Notes: generated by a model not told the origin, from the letters alone. Counted from the stretch's first letter, positions 46,580 to 57,608 are shown. The stretch: DNA of 64,000 nt from Rhabdophis nuchalis (GCA_039707465.1 CM077651.1:22373019-22437018); one strand, 5' to 3'. A program made the numbers and translations.

Positions 46580-47133
46580 ACACATTATTTATTCCCCTGC
46601 ATAGTTGAAGCAAGAATTCTTTCCTCCATATTTGAGCGCCTGAGAGGTGACCTGATTGAAGTCTATAAAATCATGCATGGTGTGGACAAAGTAGAAAAGG
46701 AAAAACCGTTTTCCCTATCGCACAACACTAGAACTAGGGGGCACTCCATGAAACTTTTGGAAGCTAGACCTCAAACAAATAAAAGGAAGTACTTTTTCTC
46801 CCAGAGGATCACTGGTCTATGGAACTCCCTGCCAGAAGAAGTGGTGACAGCTGTCAGCCTCCACACCTTTAAGAAAGGATTAGACGAGTTCATGGAGAAC
46901 AAGGGTATCCATGGCTATCATTATGGATGCCTAAGGACACCCTCCGGGTTGGAGAGATAGGCAGGATATCTCTCAATGCCATTTGCAGGGAATCATAAAC
47001 AGGTGAAGACATCTGCTTGGGAAGACCCTGAAGCAAATGGGGAGCCACTGTGTGAGACAGAATGCTGGACCGGATGGGCTGTGACCTGTTCCAGCAAGGC
47101 TATTCTTATGTTCTTATGTTCTTATATTTGTTG
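46580..47133 (+). mobile_element. CR1 LINE 3' end with octamer tail
   Basis: The frame reads ERLRGDLIEVYKIMHGVDKV, RKYFFSQRITGLWNSLPEEV and FKKGLDEFMENKGI, which is CR1 ORF2. The 3' region (GGACCGGATGGGCTGTGACC) ends in TTCTTATG repeated three times, the CR1-type octamer end instead of poly(A). ORF2 is 5'-truncated. Confidence 0.92.
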
Positions 47134-47257
47134 CATACCAAAATTTTGCTTCAAAAGCTCCAGTGAAGAATAATCTACTGTTTCCCAAGTCAGCTGGACT
47201 AGCTTGTCAATTTTGCAATAGAATAATAATAGTTTGGAAGGAACTTTGAGATCAGTG

Positions 47258-47464
47258 CAGAGGTGATATTCAGCCAGTGCTCGCCAGTTTGGGTGAACTG
47301 GTAGCGGCGGCTGCAAGAAGGCTCAGCTCACCCGCCCTGATGTGATGCACGAGCACTGCCCATGCACAAAAGGCAGCACGCATGCATAGACATGGTGCAT
47401 GTGAGCGAAGTGAGCACACTTACATTTGTGAACCTGTAGGGAAGGTAAGTGAATCCCACTGATG
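47258..47464. mobile_element. hAT-like MITE with perfect 8-bp TSD
   Basis: Starts CAGAGGTGATATTCAGCC and ends GAATCCCACTGATG. GATCAGTG flanks it exactly (47250-47257, 47465-47472). The interior has CATGCACAAAAGGCAGCACG text. Confidence 0.87.
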
Positions 47465-47472
47465 GATCAGTG

Positions 47473-47620
47473 ACTGTGATCCTCAACAGACGATTACCCA
47501 GCCTCCACTTAACCAGAAAAGAGAGCCCATTTCTTCCACCCCATCCCATCCCATTTTGGAACAGTTTTTACCATTAGGAATTTTTTCCTGATGTGCAAGC
47601 AATTACTGTTTGTAGCATAA
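47473..47620 (-). mobile_element. CR1-like LINE 3' fragment, minus strand
   Basis: The minus strand encodes KKFLMVKTVPKWDGMG-like residues and GLSFLVKWRLGNRL, which correspond to the end of CR1-type ORF2. Related worn text may continue to about 48050. Confidence 0.55.
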
Positions 47621-47624
47621 ACAT

Positions 47625-48270
47625 CTTATTTCCTGATTTGTCCTTTGAAATAATTCCGAACGCTTCTGCCTCATCTTCTATCTTGAAGCCTTCTGCTACT
47701 TGAAAACTACTATCACGCCTTCCCACAAACTTTTCTGCTACACCTAAATATATACAACATCTTCAAATTTCCTTTAGGGCTCTTTATCATCCCCAATTTA
47801 TTAGTGCCTTTCTTAAAATGGAGTGTCAGAACAGGACACACAATATGTGGGGTCTGGGACAATTTGCCACACACATTTGTTCCTGTTGAAGTTCATCTTA
47901 CTGGCTTCTGCCCATTGTTTCACTTCATCAAGTTTCTTTTGAATCTTAATGCTGCCCTCTAGCATAGTTGCTATCCATCTACCTTTGTGTCATCCATTTG
48001 ATAGATGTACTTTCCGGCCTCTTCTCTAAATCATAATATTATCATGAAAGGAATTTAAGACTCAAATGGGAGCAGAGGGGCGGTTTCTGGGAAAGTTGTC
48101 TGTTCCCCACAAGGCCAGAGGAAAAATTGGGTCTTTCATTGTTCCTACCTTGATGGCTTGAGACCCATCAGGGTCAATCTGACTCTCCTTTACAATGCTC
48201 TCAGTGGGGAAATTACTTAACTATGAGCTGCCAGGGTTCTGGAAGATATTTGCTACGATGATTACCGGTA
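47625..48270. other. Intron, possibly old CR1 remnant
   Basis: GGAGTGTCAGAACAGGACAC near 47820 recalls CR1-like text at 41740. Otherwise nothing is recognised. Confidence 0.35.
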
Positions 48271-48274
48271 CATA

Positions 48275-48688
48275 CCATATGTTTCAGAATATAAGATACA
48301 CTGGAGTATAAGATGCACCAAGGTTTTGAAGAAGCAAATTTAAAAAAAAGTTTTTGCATTCTGCAAACCTCCCCAAACCAGCCTGTTTTTCATGAAAACG
48401 GGCTCACTTTTTTTTAAAGGCCATGAATATCCTTTAGGAGGCTTGTAGAGTGCTGCTGGGGGTGGGGGAGCAAAAATGAGCAAGAAAATGGGCCATTTTT
48501 TGCTCATTTCTGCCTCCCCAGTCCCCAGGAGCTCTCTGAAAGCCTCCTAAAAGCTATGCATGGCTATTTTGTGAAGGGAGCAGGGTTTCAGGAGGCAGAA
48601 AATGCTGTATTCAGTGTATAAGATGCACCCAGGTTTTCAGCCTCTTTTTTGAGGGAAAAAGGTGTGTCTTCTACTCAGAAAAATATGG
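48275..48688. mobile_element. TA-flanked TIR element (GTATAAGACGCAC family)
   Basis: Starts CCATATGTTTCAGAATATAA and ends CAGAAAAATATGG, with TA at 48273-48274 and 48689-48690. The interior is closest to the copy at 42696 (both have TTTTGAAGA(G/A)GCAAATTT and AGGAGCTCTCTGAAAGCCTC). Confidence 0.85.
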
Positions 48689-48857
48689 TATCTTATTTTA
48701 CCTTTTTGTAAAAGTGTAACCAAATTCTTAATAACAAAGATTCAGCAGTTAGTGTGGAGATGATGACACTAAATAAGAAGTTTCATTTTTTTCCTTTGGG
48801 TTTGGAAGGAAAAAGAATGTTTTCTTCATTGTGCCAATTGCATTAAATACAATAGTT

Positions 48858-49030
48858 TAGTTTAGTTTAGTTTATTTATATTATATCCCGCCCTTCTCCA
48901 CAGAGGATCCAGGGCGGCGCACAGGAAATTTAAAAATATGCAAAAGTACAAAAATAAATACATAATTTAAAATATATATTAAATTATCCCGATCCTATGC
49001 TAAAAACCAAATTGTTAAAATACCCAATAG
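48858..49030 (-). mobile_element. L2-clade LINE 3' UTR, minus strand
   Basis: (TTTAG)n, then TATCCCGCCCTTCTCCACAG and GGCGGCGCACAGG: only the 3' untranslated end of the L2 family remains. Confidence 0.8.
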
Positions 49031-49237
49031 GCCTGTATGGTAAACCAGGGTAAGACATCTATTTGTATGAATGAGGGAAGGGCTTGTCTAAGATGTTGTT
49101 GGCTTCTTGGAAAGGGATCAAGTGCCCCCTGTCTGATTGTTGCCTTAATAGCAGCACTTTCTCCTCTCCTTCAAAGCCATTATTTGTTCATGATTGTTCA
49201 TAACCAAGTGGCAGGAAACCATGACATACAATAGCTG

Positions 49238-49568
49238 CAGTGGTAAAATTCAATTTTTTTTAACTATCAGTTCTGTGGGCATGGCTTGGTGGGAGTTGTA
49301 TGGCTTGGTGGGCATGGGCAAAATTTCCGCTACCGGTTCTCCGAACTATTCAAAATTTCCATTACTGATTCTTCGAACTATTCAAAAATTCTGCTACCGG
49401 TTCTCCAAACTACTCAAAATTTCCATTACTGATTGTTCAAACTACTCAAAATTTCCGCTACTGGTTGTCCGAACTACTCAAAATTTCTGCTACTGGTTCT
49501 CCGAACTACTCAAAAATTCTGCTACTGGTTCTCCAGAACCTATCAAAACCTGCTGGATTTCATCCCTG
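49238..49568. mobile_element. hAT-like MITE carrying a minisatellite
   Basis: Starts CAGTGGTAAAATTC and ends GGATTTCATCCCTG, with flanks AATAGCTG (49230-49237) and AGTAGCTG (49569-49576), a 7/8 match. About eight tandem units of roughly 30 bases (CTACCGGTTCTCCGAACTA type) fill 49326-49540. Confidence 0.86.
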
Positions 49569-49576
49569 AGTAGCTG

Positions 49577-50870
49577 GCTTCTAAACTTCAGGAGAAGGGC
49601 ATTTCTAAATGTGGGTCTACCTTTGTGGCATCTTTCCTAGGGCTACAACTGGCCTTCCCTGATGTGTGTGTCTGTGAGAGAGAGATTCAGAGTGATAGAG
49701 AGAGGTGTTTAAAAAAAATCTGTTAAATATTAGAGTGAAAACAGGAGCAGAGGTTTCTACGATATACTGTACTTAAGTATTTCTTTTAAGCTCTTGAGAA
49801 AGGAATGGGCTTTGGAAATAAAATACAGGAGTGATTTTTTTTTCTTATTCCCATGTCATTTTTGAGGATAAAGAATCTCAGGTTGGGGAGAAAAGACATT
49901 CATTAACCACACTCCTTAAAAGAAAAATAGTCAATCCCAAATGCATGCAGACCTCAGTAAATTTGGCAGTGCATTCATAGGTTAACTTGTCTCCTCCTTG
50001 CATTTCCAGTGAAACATTTTAATTAGAAATTGCATGTCTAAGAGCAGAAACGCTGCTTAAAGGTCAGCGCATACTTCAAGTTTGGTTCACCCAGCCAACT
50101 AAACTTTAGTTGAAGCTTATGCCAAATCACTGCACATATGATTACAGTCATGCCCTGTAAAGTTAATTATGAGATTTTGTTAGTGGGAGTCTCTGTTTTA
50201 TGATGGAGTCAGCTTGTTTGAATGAAAACAACAAGGAAAAAGGAGAGGTAGGCAGGCAGGCAGGCAGGCATACAGACAGACAGACTATTCTGAGGGCATA
50301 ACTATGAAAGATTATCAAAATGAACTTTTGGACTTTGAAATTTATCATTTCAGCCTTCCTCCACAATGTAAGTTAAAGGACAAGTAAATATTTGAACTTT
50401 TCTCTGTAAAGGAGCCTTGTCTCTGAGTGCATGAAGACTACTGAAATTTATATCGCTATTGAGAAGATAGATTTTCTTGACAGCCAAAAGTATCCATAAT
50501 TCATTGAGGGATTTAGTATGATTTAGATCATTATTACCCATAAAAATACAGCTGCACTGATATATGACTGTATTTGTTTGAACAAAAGCTAGTTGTGTGC
50601 TTTGGAAAACTTTGAACCGATTTGGAATGAAAAGTTTATCTGTCTTCCTTACTGAATGCAAAAATATTCAATTATTGGCTATAAAAATACACAAAAAAGA
50701 GGCCATGCTAAGGAAAAATGTGCCTGCCAACAGACTACATTGTGAGAAAATACTTTAAAAGTGTTTGGAAAAGCACAAAAAATGTAGACTGGTTAAAAAT
50801 CTGATTAATGTTCATTGTGGGTGGAGAATCTTAATCCATCACAATATTTGCCAAATCTTCCTCAAATGAT
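49577..50870. other. Intron, no recognised element
   Basis: A (GGCA)n/(GACA)n run lies at 50249-50285. Nothing else is recognised. Confidence 0.4.
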
Positions 50871-50876
50871 TTACGT

Positions 50877-51407
50877 TGTCAGGGTTTCAAGTAACACCCC
50901 AACGAAAGAAGATTCCGAGGCTTGAGTTTCCTCAAAGTTCCATTTTTATTAGAGATGTCATATTGGCACATCTGGGAAAACCCAAATCTGAAAGTTTCCA
51001 GCTTTTCCCCACCCAAATGAAAGTTCAAGTCCCTGCCCAGCACACACATTTTGAATTTGAATTTTATTGGATTTTTTATACCGCACTTTCTCCCCAGCGG
51101 GACTCAGGGCGGTGTACAGGCAAACAGTAAAAGTCAGTTAGTAAAAATTAATGATAAAAACAAGTAAAATGCTATTAAAAACATGTCCATCACATGGTCC
51201 AACCAGGCACCATCCAACTCTGGATATGCCTCCTAGTTACACCTTCGCAGCTGCAGGGCAAGGTGTTCTTGACTCTCTGAGAAACGAATGTTATTTTGAC
51301 TATATATCACCCACACTCTGTATAAATCCCCCCGTCCCATTTTCCCAGAGTAGCAGATGTGGCAGGCCTGAAGTCCCAAAGGTAAAAGATGGCTTCCAGG
51401 TCTGACA
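50877..51407 (-). mobile_element. Solo LTR, minus strand, split by L2 3' end
   Basis: Same LTR family as 20026-20418: starts TGTCAGGGTTTC, ends CAGGTCTGACA, with TATA-like and AATAAA-like signals on the minus strand. Flanks TACGT (50872-50876) and TATGT (51408-51412) match 4/5. An L2 fragment at about 51049-51182 is inserted in it. Confidence 0.75.
51049..51182 (-). mobile_element. L2-like LINE 3' UTR inserted in the LTR
   Basis: TATACCGCACTTTCTCCCCA and GACTCAGGGCGGTGTACAGG are L2-type 3' text. The LTR sequence resumes directly after it (ATGTCCATCAC versus ATGCCCATCAC in the intact copy). Confidence 0.78.
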
Positions 51408-51412
51408 TATGT

Positions 51413-51649
51413 ATTGTAAATGTTCTGCTCTACTAATTTAGCTCAATTTAGCATGTCCCTTAATTTTTATACTATTTTTATAATACGGTAATCTGCTTTC
51501 TTTAGTTCTTATTGGAACTAAAATTGAATTTAAATTGAAATTGTGATGTAGAATTATTTTTCTGATCAAATTTAAAGTATGTACACAACAGCTTTACCTC
51601 ACAAAGGAATTCCCTTAATTTTATGTGGTACTTTATGTGATAGAGGATG

Positions 51650-51660
<11 letters not shown>
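51413..51660. other. Intron, no recognised element
   Basis: Nothing recognised. Confidence 0.35.
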
Positions 51661-51767
<107 letters not shown>

Positions 51768-51769
51768 AA

Positions 51770-52296
51770 TGAATGCAGAATATTAATACAATATAGAATT
51801 AATATTCTTTACTGTAATAAACAAAGTAGAGATCTGAACTACATTTCCGCCTGTTTGTTTGTTTATTTGCTTGCCTTGACTTTCTCCTTACAAAACTCCT
51901 GGGGCTTTAGGTGCAAGTCGGATTGTTAACTCTGGTGACCCGGCTTTGTATTTCCAACTTCACATCCTACTATTTGTCTTTTGTGACACTGTTCCTTCCA
52001 CACACACACACCCTATATTAAGCTCAAGACACAGATAAATAAGATTGAAGAGCCTCGTGGACTTGAACAAAGGTGTTGAGCACTAATTCTTTATTGCATT
52101 TCTGGAAGGATTGATAATTCGGTTATTAATGAGCGGGTCTGAGGCTGATAACACAATGCATACTCTCCTACTTCAAATTCCAGTAAGGCCTTTTCCATGT
52201 AGCAAAGTCCTCACTTCTTTTTTCTTACAATGACTTCTTGATAACAACTGCATATTTACATTCTCTGCATTCCTGCGTTGGAAATCACTTGCCATT
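51770..52296. other. Intron, no recognised repeat
   Basis: Segment 52020-52170 (GATAATTCGGTTATTAATGA) is homeobox-site-like and not repeat-like. It is only a candidate noncoding element. Confidence 0.35.
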
Positions 52297-52299
52297 AAT

Positions 52300-53187
52300 A
52301 ATTTAATAATAATAATTTTTAATTTTATATCCCGCTCTCTCTCCCCAAAGGGACTCGAGGCGGGGCACAGGCACTTAAAAATACAATTAAAACCACAGAC
52401 AAAATACAAAATTAAAAATGAATTAAATTAATCCTGCACTAAAAACCCATAAACTAAAATTCCCCCTTTAAAACCCCTAACCTTAAAAGAGACTACCCAA
52501 GGCCGGCCAGGCGAAAAAGATGTGTCTTTAATTTTAAACGGAAGGAGCGGAGGTCCGTAGTTGTCCTAATATTGGGGGGAAGGTCGTTCCAGAGGGCTGG
52601 GCCCACCACAGAGAAGGCCCTTCCCCTGGGCGTCGCCCGCTGACAGAGTCTAGTGGACGGCACCCGGAGAAGTCCCTCTCTGTGGGAGCGAATCGGCCGT
52701 GAGGATGTATGGGGCAGGATCCGATCCCGCAGATAGCTAGGTCTCGAGCCATGGAGCACTTTGAAGATGATGACTAACACCTTGAAGCGCACCCGAAAGA
52801 CGACAGGTAGCCAGTGCAGCTCGCGCAAGAGCGGTGTTACGTGGGTAAACCTAGAGGTTCCCATTATTGCTCGCGCGGCTGCGTTCTGGACCAACTGAAG
52901 CCTCCGGGTGCACCTCAAGGGGAGCCCCATGTAGAGAGAGTTACAATAGTCCAGTCGGGATGTCACGAGAGCATGAGTGACTGTGCGAAGGGCGTCCCGA
53001 TCCAATAGGGGGCGCAACTGGCGTACCAGGCGAACCTGGTAAAACGCCCTCCTGGCCACGGCTGTCACTTGATCTTCCATGGACAGCCGGGTATCCAGGA
53101 GGACACCCAAGTTGCGCGCCCCATCCACAGGGGCAAGATGTTCGCCCCCTATGGCCAGAGATGGCATCAACTGGTTGAATCCAATAT
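52300..53187 (-). mobile_element. L2-clade LINE, 3' half, minus strand
   Basis: The frame is open from 53170 to 52493 on the minus strand (225 aa) and ends in LFRLAGLG. It includes SLAIGGEHLAPVDGARNLG, LQLVQNAAARAIMG and WNDLPPNIRT. It is nearly identical to the copy at 857 and is 5'-truncated within the region after the RT domain. An unbroken frame suggests a recent insertion, but it lacks reverse transcriptase. Confidence 0.9.
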
Positions 53188-53189
53188 CA

Positions 53190-53465
53190 CGATTGCTAGT
53201 TCTTTATGATTTTCACTCTCCTGATAAAAGTCTGTGGCCTTTGCTTCCCTCTGTGTTTTTTAAAGTCCATTTTGTCTGCACCTCCATGTGTTTCTGTTTA
53301 GATTTATAGTTCAAGCCACAAACTTGATGGTTCAGCTATATGGGCCTGCTATCTATTTAATTCAATGGTAAAGGCTGCCTCTTGACCATAAAGTTATGAG
53401 CCTTTATATATCATGGTTGCCTTTGAGGGCCAATTTTGACTTCTCATTCTTTGCCATCTCTTTCA
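53190..53465. other. Intron, no recognised element
   Basis: Nothing recognised. Confidence 0.35.
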
Positions 53466-53510
53466 ATTCCTGATAGGCTGACATACCCAAACTGAAAGGT
53501 GTGTGTACGT

Positions 53511-54007
53511 CAGTGGTGGGTTTCAGAATTTTTTAGAACCTCTTCTGTAGGTGTGGCCTGCTTTGTGGGTGTGGCTTGCCGGCCATGTGACTGGATGGGA
53601 GTGGCTTGCCAGCCATGTGACCGAGTGGTAGTGGCTTGCCAGCCATGTGACTGGGTGGGCGTGACCAACTTGTAAAATGTGGTGAAACTCACTTAACAAC
53701 ATTCTTGCTTAGCAGCCAAAATGTTGGCTGAGAAACCCTGGCATTTGAAGCATGCAAGTCTTAAAGCTGTCAAGTTACAAAAGCCTTGCACCCCTAACCC
53801 TTTAGGAAAAAAACCCCCAGGGGTGTTCAAACTTGACAGCTTTAAGACTTGTGGACTTCAACTCCCAGAATTCCTCCTCTCGCTCTTCCTCTTGATGATG
53901 TGCGGTCGGGCGAGGGGGGAGGGAGCTGGAACTGGTTCTAAACAGCACTGTAGATTTGTGGAACCTCTTCTATAGAAGAGCTTAGAACTGGCAGGAGCCC
54001 ACCCCTG
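53511..54007. mobile_element. hAT-like MITE nested in the outer hAT element
   Basis: Starts CAGTGGTGGGTTTC and ends GAGCCCACCCCTG, with flanks GTGTACGT (53503-53510) and ATGTACGT (54008-54015), 7/8. It holds about three tandem units of TGGCTTGCCAGCCATGTGAC (53571-53660). Within it, 53737-53877 contains inverted arms of the palindromic MITE family. Confidence 0.85.
53737..53877. mobile_element. Degraded palindromic MITE nested two deep
   Basis: CAAGTCTTAAAGCTGTCAAG (about 53755) is the inverse of CTTGACAGCTTTAAGACTTG (about 53832). The right arm CAGGGGTGTTCAAAC to CCCAGAATTCC matches the family at 19301. Confidence 0.6.
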
Positions 54008-54047
54008 ATGTACGTGCACAAGCATGTGCATGTGCTGACATGCACAC

Positions 54048-54290
54048 CCCAGGGGTGGATTGCTGCCGGCATTACTGCCACTTCAGTGCATGCACATTTG
54101 CACCTAAAAAGGTCTGTGCATGCGCACAACATTAGAAAAAAAAGCAGGGAAGAAATAACATTTTTGCAATGAAGATTGTTCTGCGCTGTGCAGAACCAAA
54201 AATCAAGATGGCGCTGCCACCAATAGAACCGGTTTGGGGGCGTGGCAGGCCGAGTTACTACCTACTTTGTCAGGTAGGATCCCCCCTTTG
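54048..54290. mobile_element. hAT-like MITE related to 22401, second insertion
   Basis: Starts CCAGGGGTGGATTGCTGCC. The interior AATCAAGATGGCGCTGCCAC and GAACCGGTTTGGGGGCGTGG match 22401-22649. The right boundary lies close to CCCCCCTTTG at 54283-54292. The flanking duplication is not clean. Confidence 0.6.
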
Positions 54291-54553
54291 GTACACACAT
54301 GTGCTGACATGTGCATGTATGTGCAGCAGAGACCCGAAGACCAGGTAGGAGGCAAGACATCCCAACACCGGGAGCATGGCAAGAGGTAAAATCTTTTTCT
54401 TTTGTGGGTTTCTGTTTCGTCGTTTGGAAGGAAGCAGAAGCTCATGAAAGAAACAAAGATCTGACCTGGGGTGATGGCATGCGTGCCAGCAGAGAGGGCT
54501 CTGCATGACACCTCTGGCACGCATGCCATAGGCTCCCCATCATGGACCTAGGA

Positions 54554-54677
54554 CAGGAGTGGGCAAACTTTTTGCAACTTTAAGTCTGAAGGACTTCAGC
54601 TTCCAGACTTTGCTGGCTGGAGAAGTCTGGGAGCTGAAGTCCTTCAGACTTAAAGTTGCAAAGTTTGCCCACCCCTG
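54554..54677. mobile_element. Palindromic hAT-like MITE with perfect 8-bp TSD
   Basis: Arms begin CAGGAGTGGGCAAACTTTT and end AAGTTTGCCCACCCCTG, complementary over about 55 bases. ACCTAGGA flanks it exactly (54546-54553, 54678-54685). The duplication adjoins the right end of the outer hAT element. Confidence 0.93.
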
Positions 54678-54689
54678 ACCTAGGAGATG

Positions 54690-55470
54690 ACAAAGTGTTC
54701 TCTACCATTACAGTGCCCTGTGATACAAGAATCCTCAGGAAATTTGGATGGCCCCAACTCTGCTTACTCCAGAGATGTGTCATTTTCTAGGCATTGGTTT
54801 TTAGGAGATTCCACAGCTGACTGGATAATTGCTTCTAGTTGTTTTGAGTTGTTTTAAATTGCATTTACACAGTATCATTTATTTTATTTAATATTTTTAT
54901 TGCCATCTGTTGTTTTTAACGTCTGTTTACCTTTTACTGCCCTGAGTCACACATCACTTGAGCAGCTAAATACAATTATCTAATACATAAAATGTAAGGA
55001 TCGGGGTTTTTGTACATTGTTCTCATAAACATGTTCTTTAAATCCTACGAGGAACCTTAGATTCATAGTTCATTGTCACTGCACAGAAATAAAGATGTAC
55101 AGATTGGTTTTGTATTACTTGTGTTCAGATTTTGTAAAATTTGATCTATGTTTGAGTGTATATATTTTCCTTATGACAAACTTAAGACATGCTGTATTAT
55201 TTGCAATTTTCATATTAATTACTGTAAAATGTGACAGAAAGGGAAAAATACAAAATTATACCATAAACAGAATCCTGGCTTGAAAGAAAAGAGAAAACTC
55301 TAGTTCCAATATTTGACAAATATGACAAATCAACAATCTAAACTTATGTATCAGAGAGTCTAACTTCCAATCTTTTGTAATAATGTATTGAGGGAAGAAT
55401 TGCCATGTTAACAAGTTAACAAATCCACAAATCTTCATGTCTTTTAAAAATAATAGGGATTTAGCCAATA
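54690..55470. other. Intron, possible old LINE 3' end
   Basis: TTTTACTGCCCTGAGTCACA near 54935 recalls LINE 3' ends but is weak. Otherwise nothing is recognised. Confidence 0.35.
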
Positions 55471-55477
55471 CAATACA

Positions 55478-55665
55478 ATACAATAGCAGAGTTGGAAGGG
55501 ACCTTGTAGGTCTTCTAGTCCAACCCCCTCCGTGGGCAGGAACCTTATACCATTTCAGACAAATGGCTATCTAACATCTTTTTAAAGACTTCCAGGGTTG
55601 GGGCATTCACAACTTCTGGAGGCAAGCTGTTCCAGAGGTTAATTGTTCTAAGCCAAGAAGATGTA
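55478..55665 (-). mobile_element. CR1-type LINE 3' end, minus strand
   Basis: The + strand shows (AATAC)n-like octamer remnants, GGAAGGGACCTTGTAGGTC and GGCAAGCTGTTCCAGAGGTT, the reverse of CR1 3' text. It matches 37570 and 23855. Confidence 0.85.
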
Positions 55666-55784
55666 TCTTTCCCCTACAAGAATATTTGGGTGTGATTCCC
55701 CTATATGAATAATTTTAGCATGTTGCTGTTATATATTAATGTGCAAAAGCAAAAAAATTGAGGTTGGACTGTGTTTGTTCTTGG

Positions 55785-55978
55785 AACACAGCAACGGTCA
55801 TAAATTTGAATCAGTTGTCAAGTTTCTGAATTATAATCATGTGATCATGCCATGCTGCAAAGGTCATAACTATGAGAAACTATGAGGTCATAACTATGGT
55901 CGTAAGTCACTTATTTCAGTGCCGTTGTAAATTTGAACGGTCACTAAACTAACTATTGTAAGTCAAGAACTATCTGTA
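55785..55978 (+). mobile_element. Tigger/pogo-type MITE remnant
   Basis: Text around GGTCATAACTATGGTCGTAA and TGTAAGTCAAGAACTATCTG matches the amniote element with CGTAAGTCGAGGAC ends. The right end is recognisable and the left is worn. Confidence 0.6.
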
Positions 55979-55979
55979 T

Positions 55980-56785
55980 TAGCAAAATATAGCCTGAATA
56001 ATATTACTATCTGCAAAAGACAAAACAACTGTCACCACTACATCTTGCTTTGAATTATCTGGCTAATTTTCACTTTCAATAGAAGGCTAACTTAGCTGGA
56101 CTTTGGTCTGACTCATCAACATCCATTTATACTCACACATGTAATTATTTACAAGTTAAACATTAAGTTGGTAAATGGGGAAAAAAACTATTCAAAGTTG
56201 GAATGTATTTCTTAACATTTCTGCATAATATCCCCTATCCAGATGAGACCAAAAGATTCTTCTGAATCAGAGCCAAAACGTATATAATGTGCCATTCCAT
56301 TTTCCAGAATGGAAAGCAAACCCCTATGGAAAAATTACCAGCTGGATATGCAGTATCTTCTTTTCTTGTTGGCTAACCGCCAACAAAAATCTTGTGCTCC
56401 AGGAAATCTGTATAATTTTCCATTGAAGCTGTCTAAATTGGTAATCCTTGTTGCAACCTATGGAAGATAATTCTGCAATTTAATTGAAGTATGCTGGTAT
56501 TTTAAGGAAGGGCCATTTCAGAATATGAATAACGGGAAATATTTACTGTTTGATTGATTATGTGTCATCAAGACAATGATGGGACCTAACCTTATCATCT
56601 TTTGGCAAACACACAGATAAATTTTCTCCAGGGAGATTTGTTCCCAAACTGATCACTTAGGTCTTCCTAAAATGCCCATAGTCCTAACTGAATCCATTCT
56701 TCTTGCCACCATTTTTTCTTCCCTTTCCTTCCACCTCTCTCAACATTACATAGTATTCCAGAAAGGCTGATCTTCACAAAGCATA
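55980..56785. other. Intron, no recognised element
   Basis: Nothing recognised. Confidence 0.4.
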
Positions 56786-56795
56786 TACAATAATC

Positions 56796-57164
56796 CAGTG
56801 GTGGGATTCAGCCAGTTTGCACCTATTTGGGAGAACTGGTTGTTAACTTTCTAAGCAGTTTGGAGAACCAGCTAATGCAAGAAATCTCCTTCTGTTTTTT
56901 CCACTTTACAAGACTAATCCTGTAAGGAAAGCAGGAAAGAAACATTCTGGTGTTGCTTCTAGCCTCATCTTTATTTCCCTGCTTACAGAAACTGCCTCTC
57001 TGGTTAACCCTTATTACATTGAAACAGCTAAGGCAAAACACCCATCGTCCTGAGTGACGTTGAGTTGGCTACGCCCACATGGTCACATGACCACCAAGCC
57101 CCACCTACCCAGCTGGTCATTAGGGCAGAGAACTGGTTGTTAAATTATTTGAATTCCACTACTG
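56796..57164. mobile_element. hAT-like MITE with perfect 8-bp TSD
   Basis: Starts CAGTGGTGGGATTCAGCC and ends TTTGAATTCCACTACTG. CAATAATC flanks it exactly (56788-56795, 57165-57172). It includes the GGCTACGCCCACATGGTCAC block shared by the family. Confidence 0.93.
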
Positions 57165-57174
57165 CAATAATCTA

Positions 57175-57600
57175 AGTGTGTTCAATTGTGTTGAGTGAAA
57201 ATTCTGGATTTTTTTTTAATGACCCATTTATTTGTTTTCCTGGTTATCCACTAAAGTTTACAAATGTCAATACTCTCCCTGTAGCTTCTTCAAAGTCCAA
57301 TTTCACTTCGATGGAATGTCACAGGAAAAACCATTGCTGAATGATTCTAATGTTTATAGATATAGACACATTCTAAAATCTGAAACCTTTTTAAAAGGCT
57401 TTGACTGTCAAGACCTTGACAGTCATGAAGGAACAGCAATCAAGAAAACATACTGCAGACTAACACTTAATTGGGTAAATTAGGTGATAGTCTGCAATAT
57501 GTTTTTTTCATTGGTGTTCCTTTATAATTGATAGTTGATCCTACAAGGCAGAAGTTATCCACCCTTTTGCTGGCTTCATTATCAGTTCTGAGGCTGGTTG
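57175..57600. other. Intron with an imperfect inverted repeat
   Basis: AAACATACTGCAGACTAACAC (about 57447) is partly inverse to GATAGTCTGCAATATGTTTTT (about 57486). Otherwise nothing is recognised. Confidence 0.4.
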
Positions 57601-57608
57601 GTTTATAG

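Larger units (their letters stand above)
53470..54545. mobile_element. Outer hAT-like element (GATGGCGAACC family), twice interrupted
   Basis: Left part ACATACCCAAACTGAAAGGT and right part from ATGTGCTGACATGTGCATGT through GCATGCCATAGGCTCCCCAT line up with the intact 377-bp copy at 36534-36910. Two other elements (53511-54007 and about 54048-54290) are inserted in it. The left terminus is not clean. Confidence 0.7.

Noticed and set aside
49326..49540. Regularly spaced repeats that might suggest a CRISPR array
   Set aside because: Units are directly tandem with no unique spacers, lie inside a MITE, and the genome is eukaryotic.
57445..57510. Imperfect inverted repeat as a MITE
   Set aside because: The arms are short and no target duplication or known family termini are visible.
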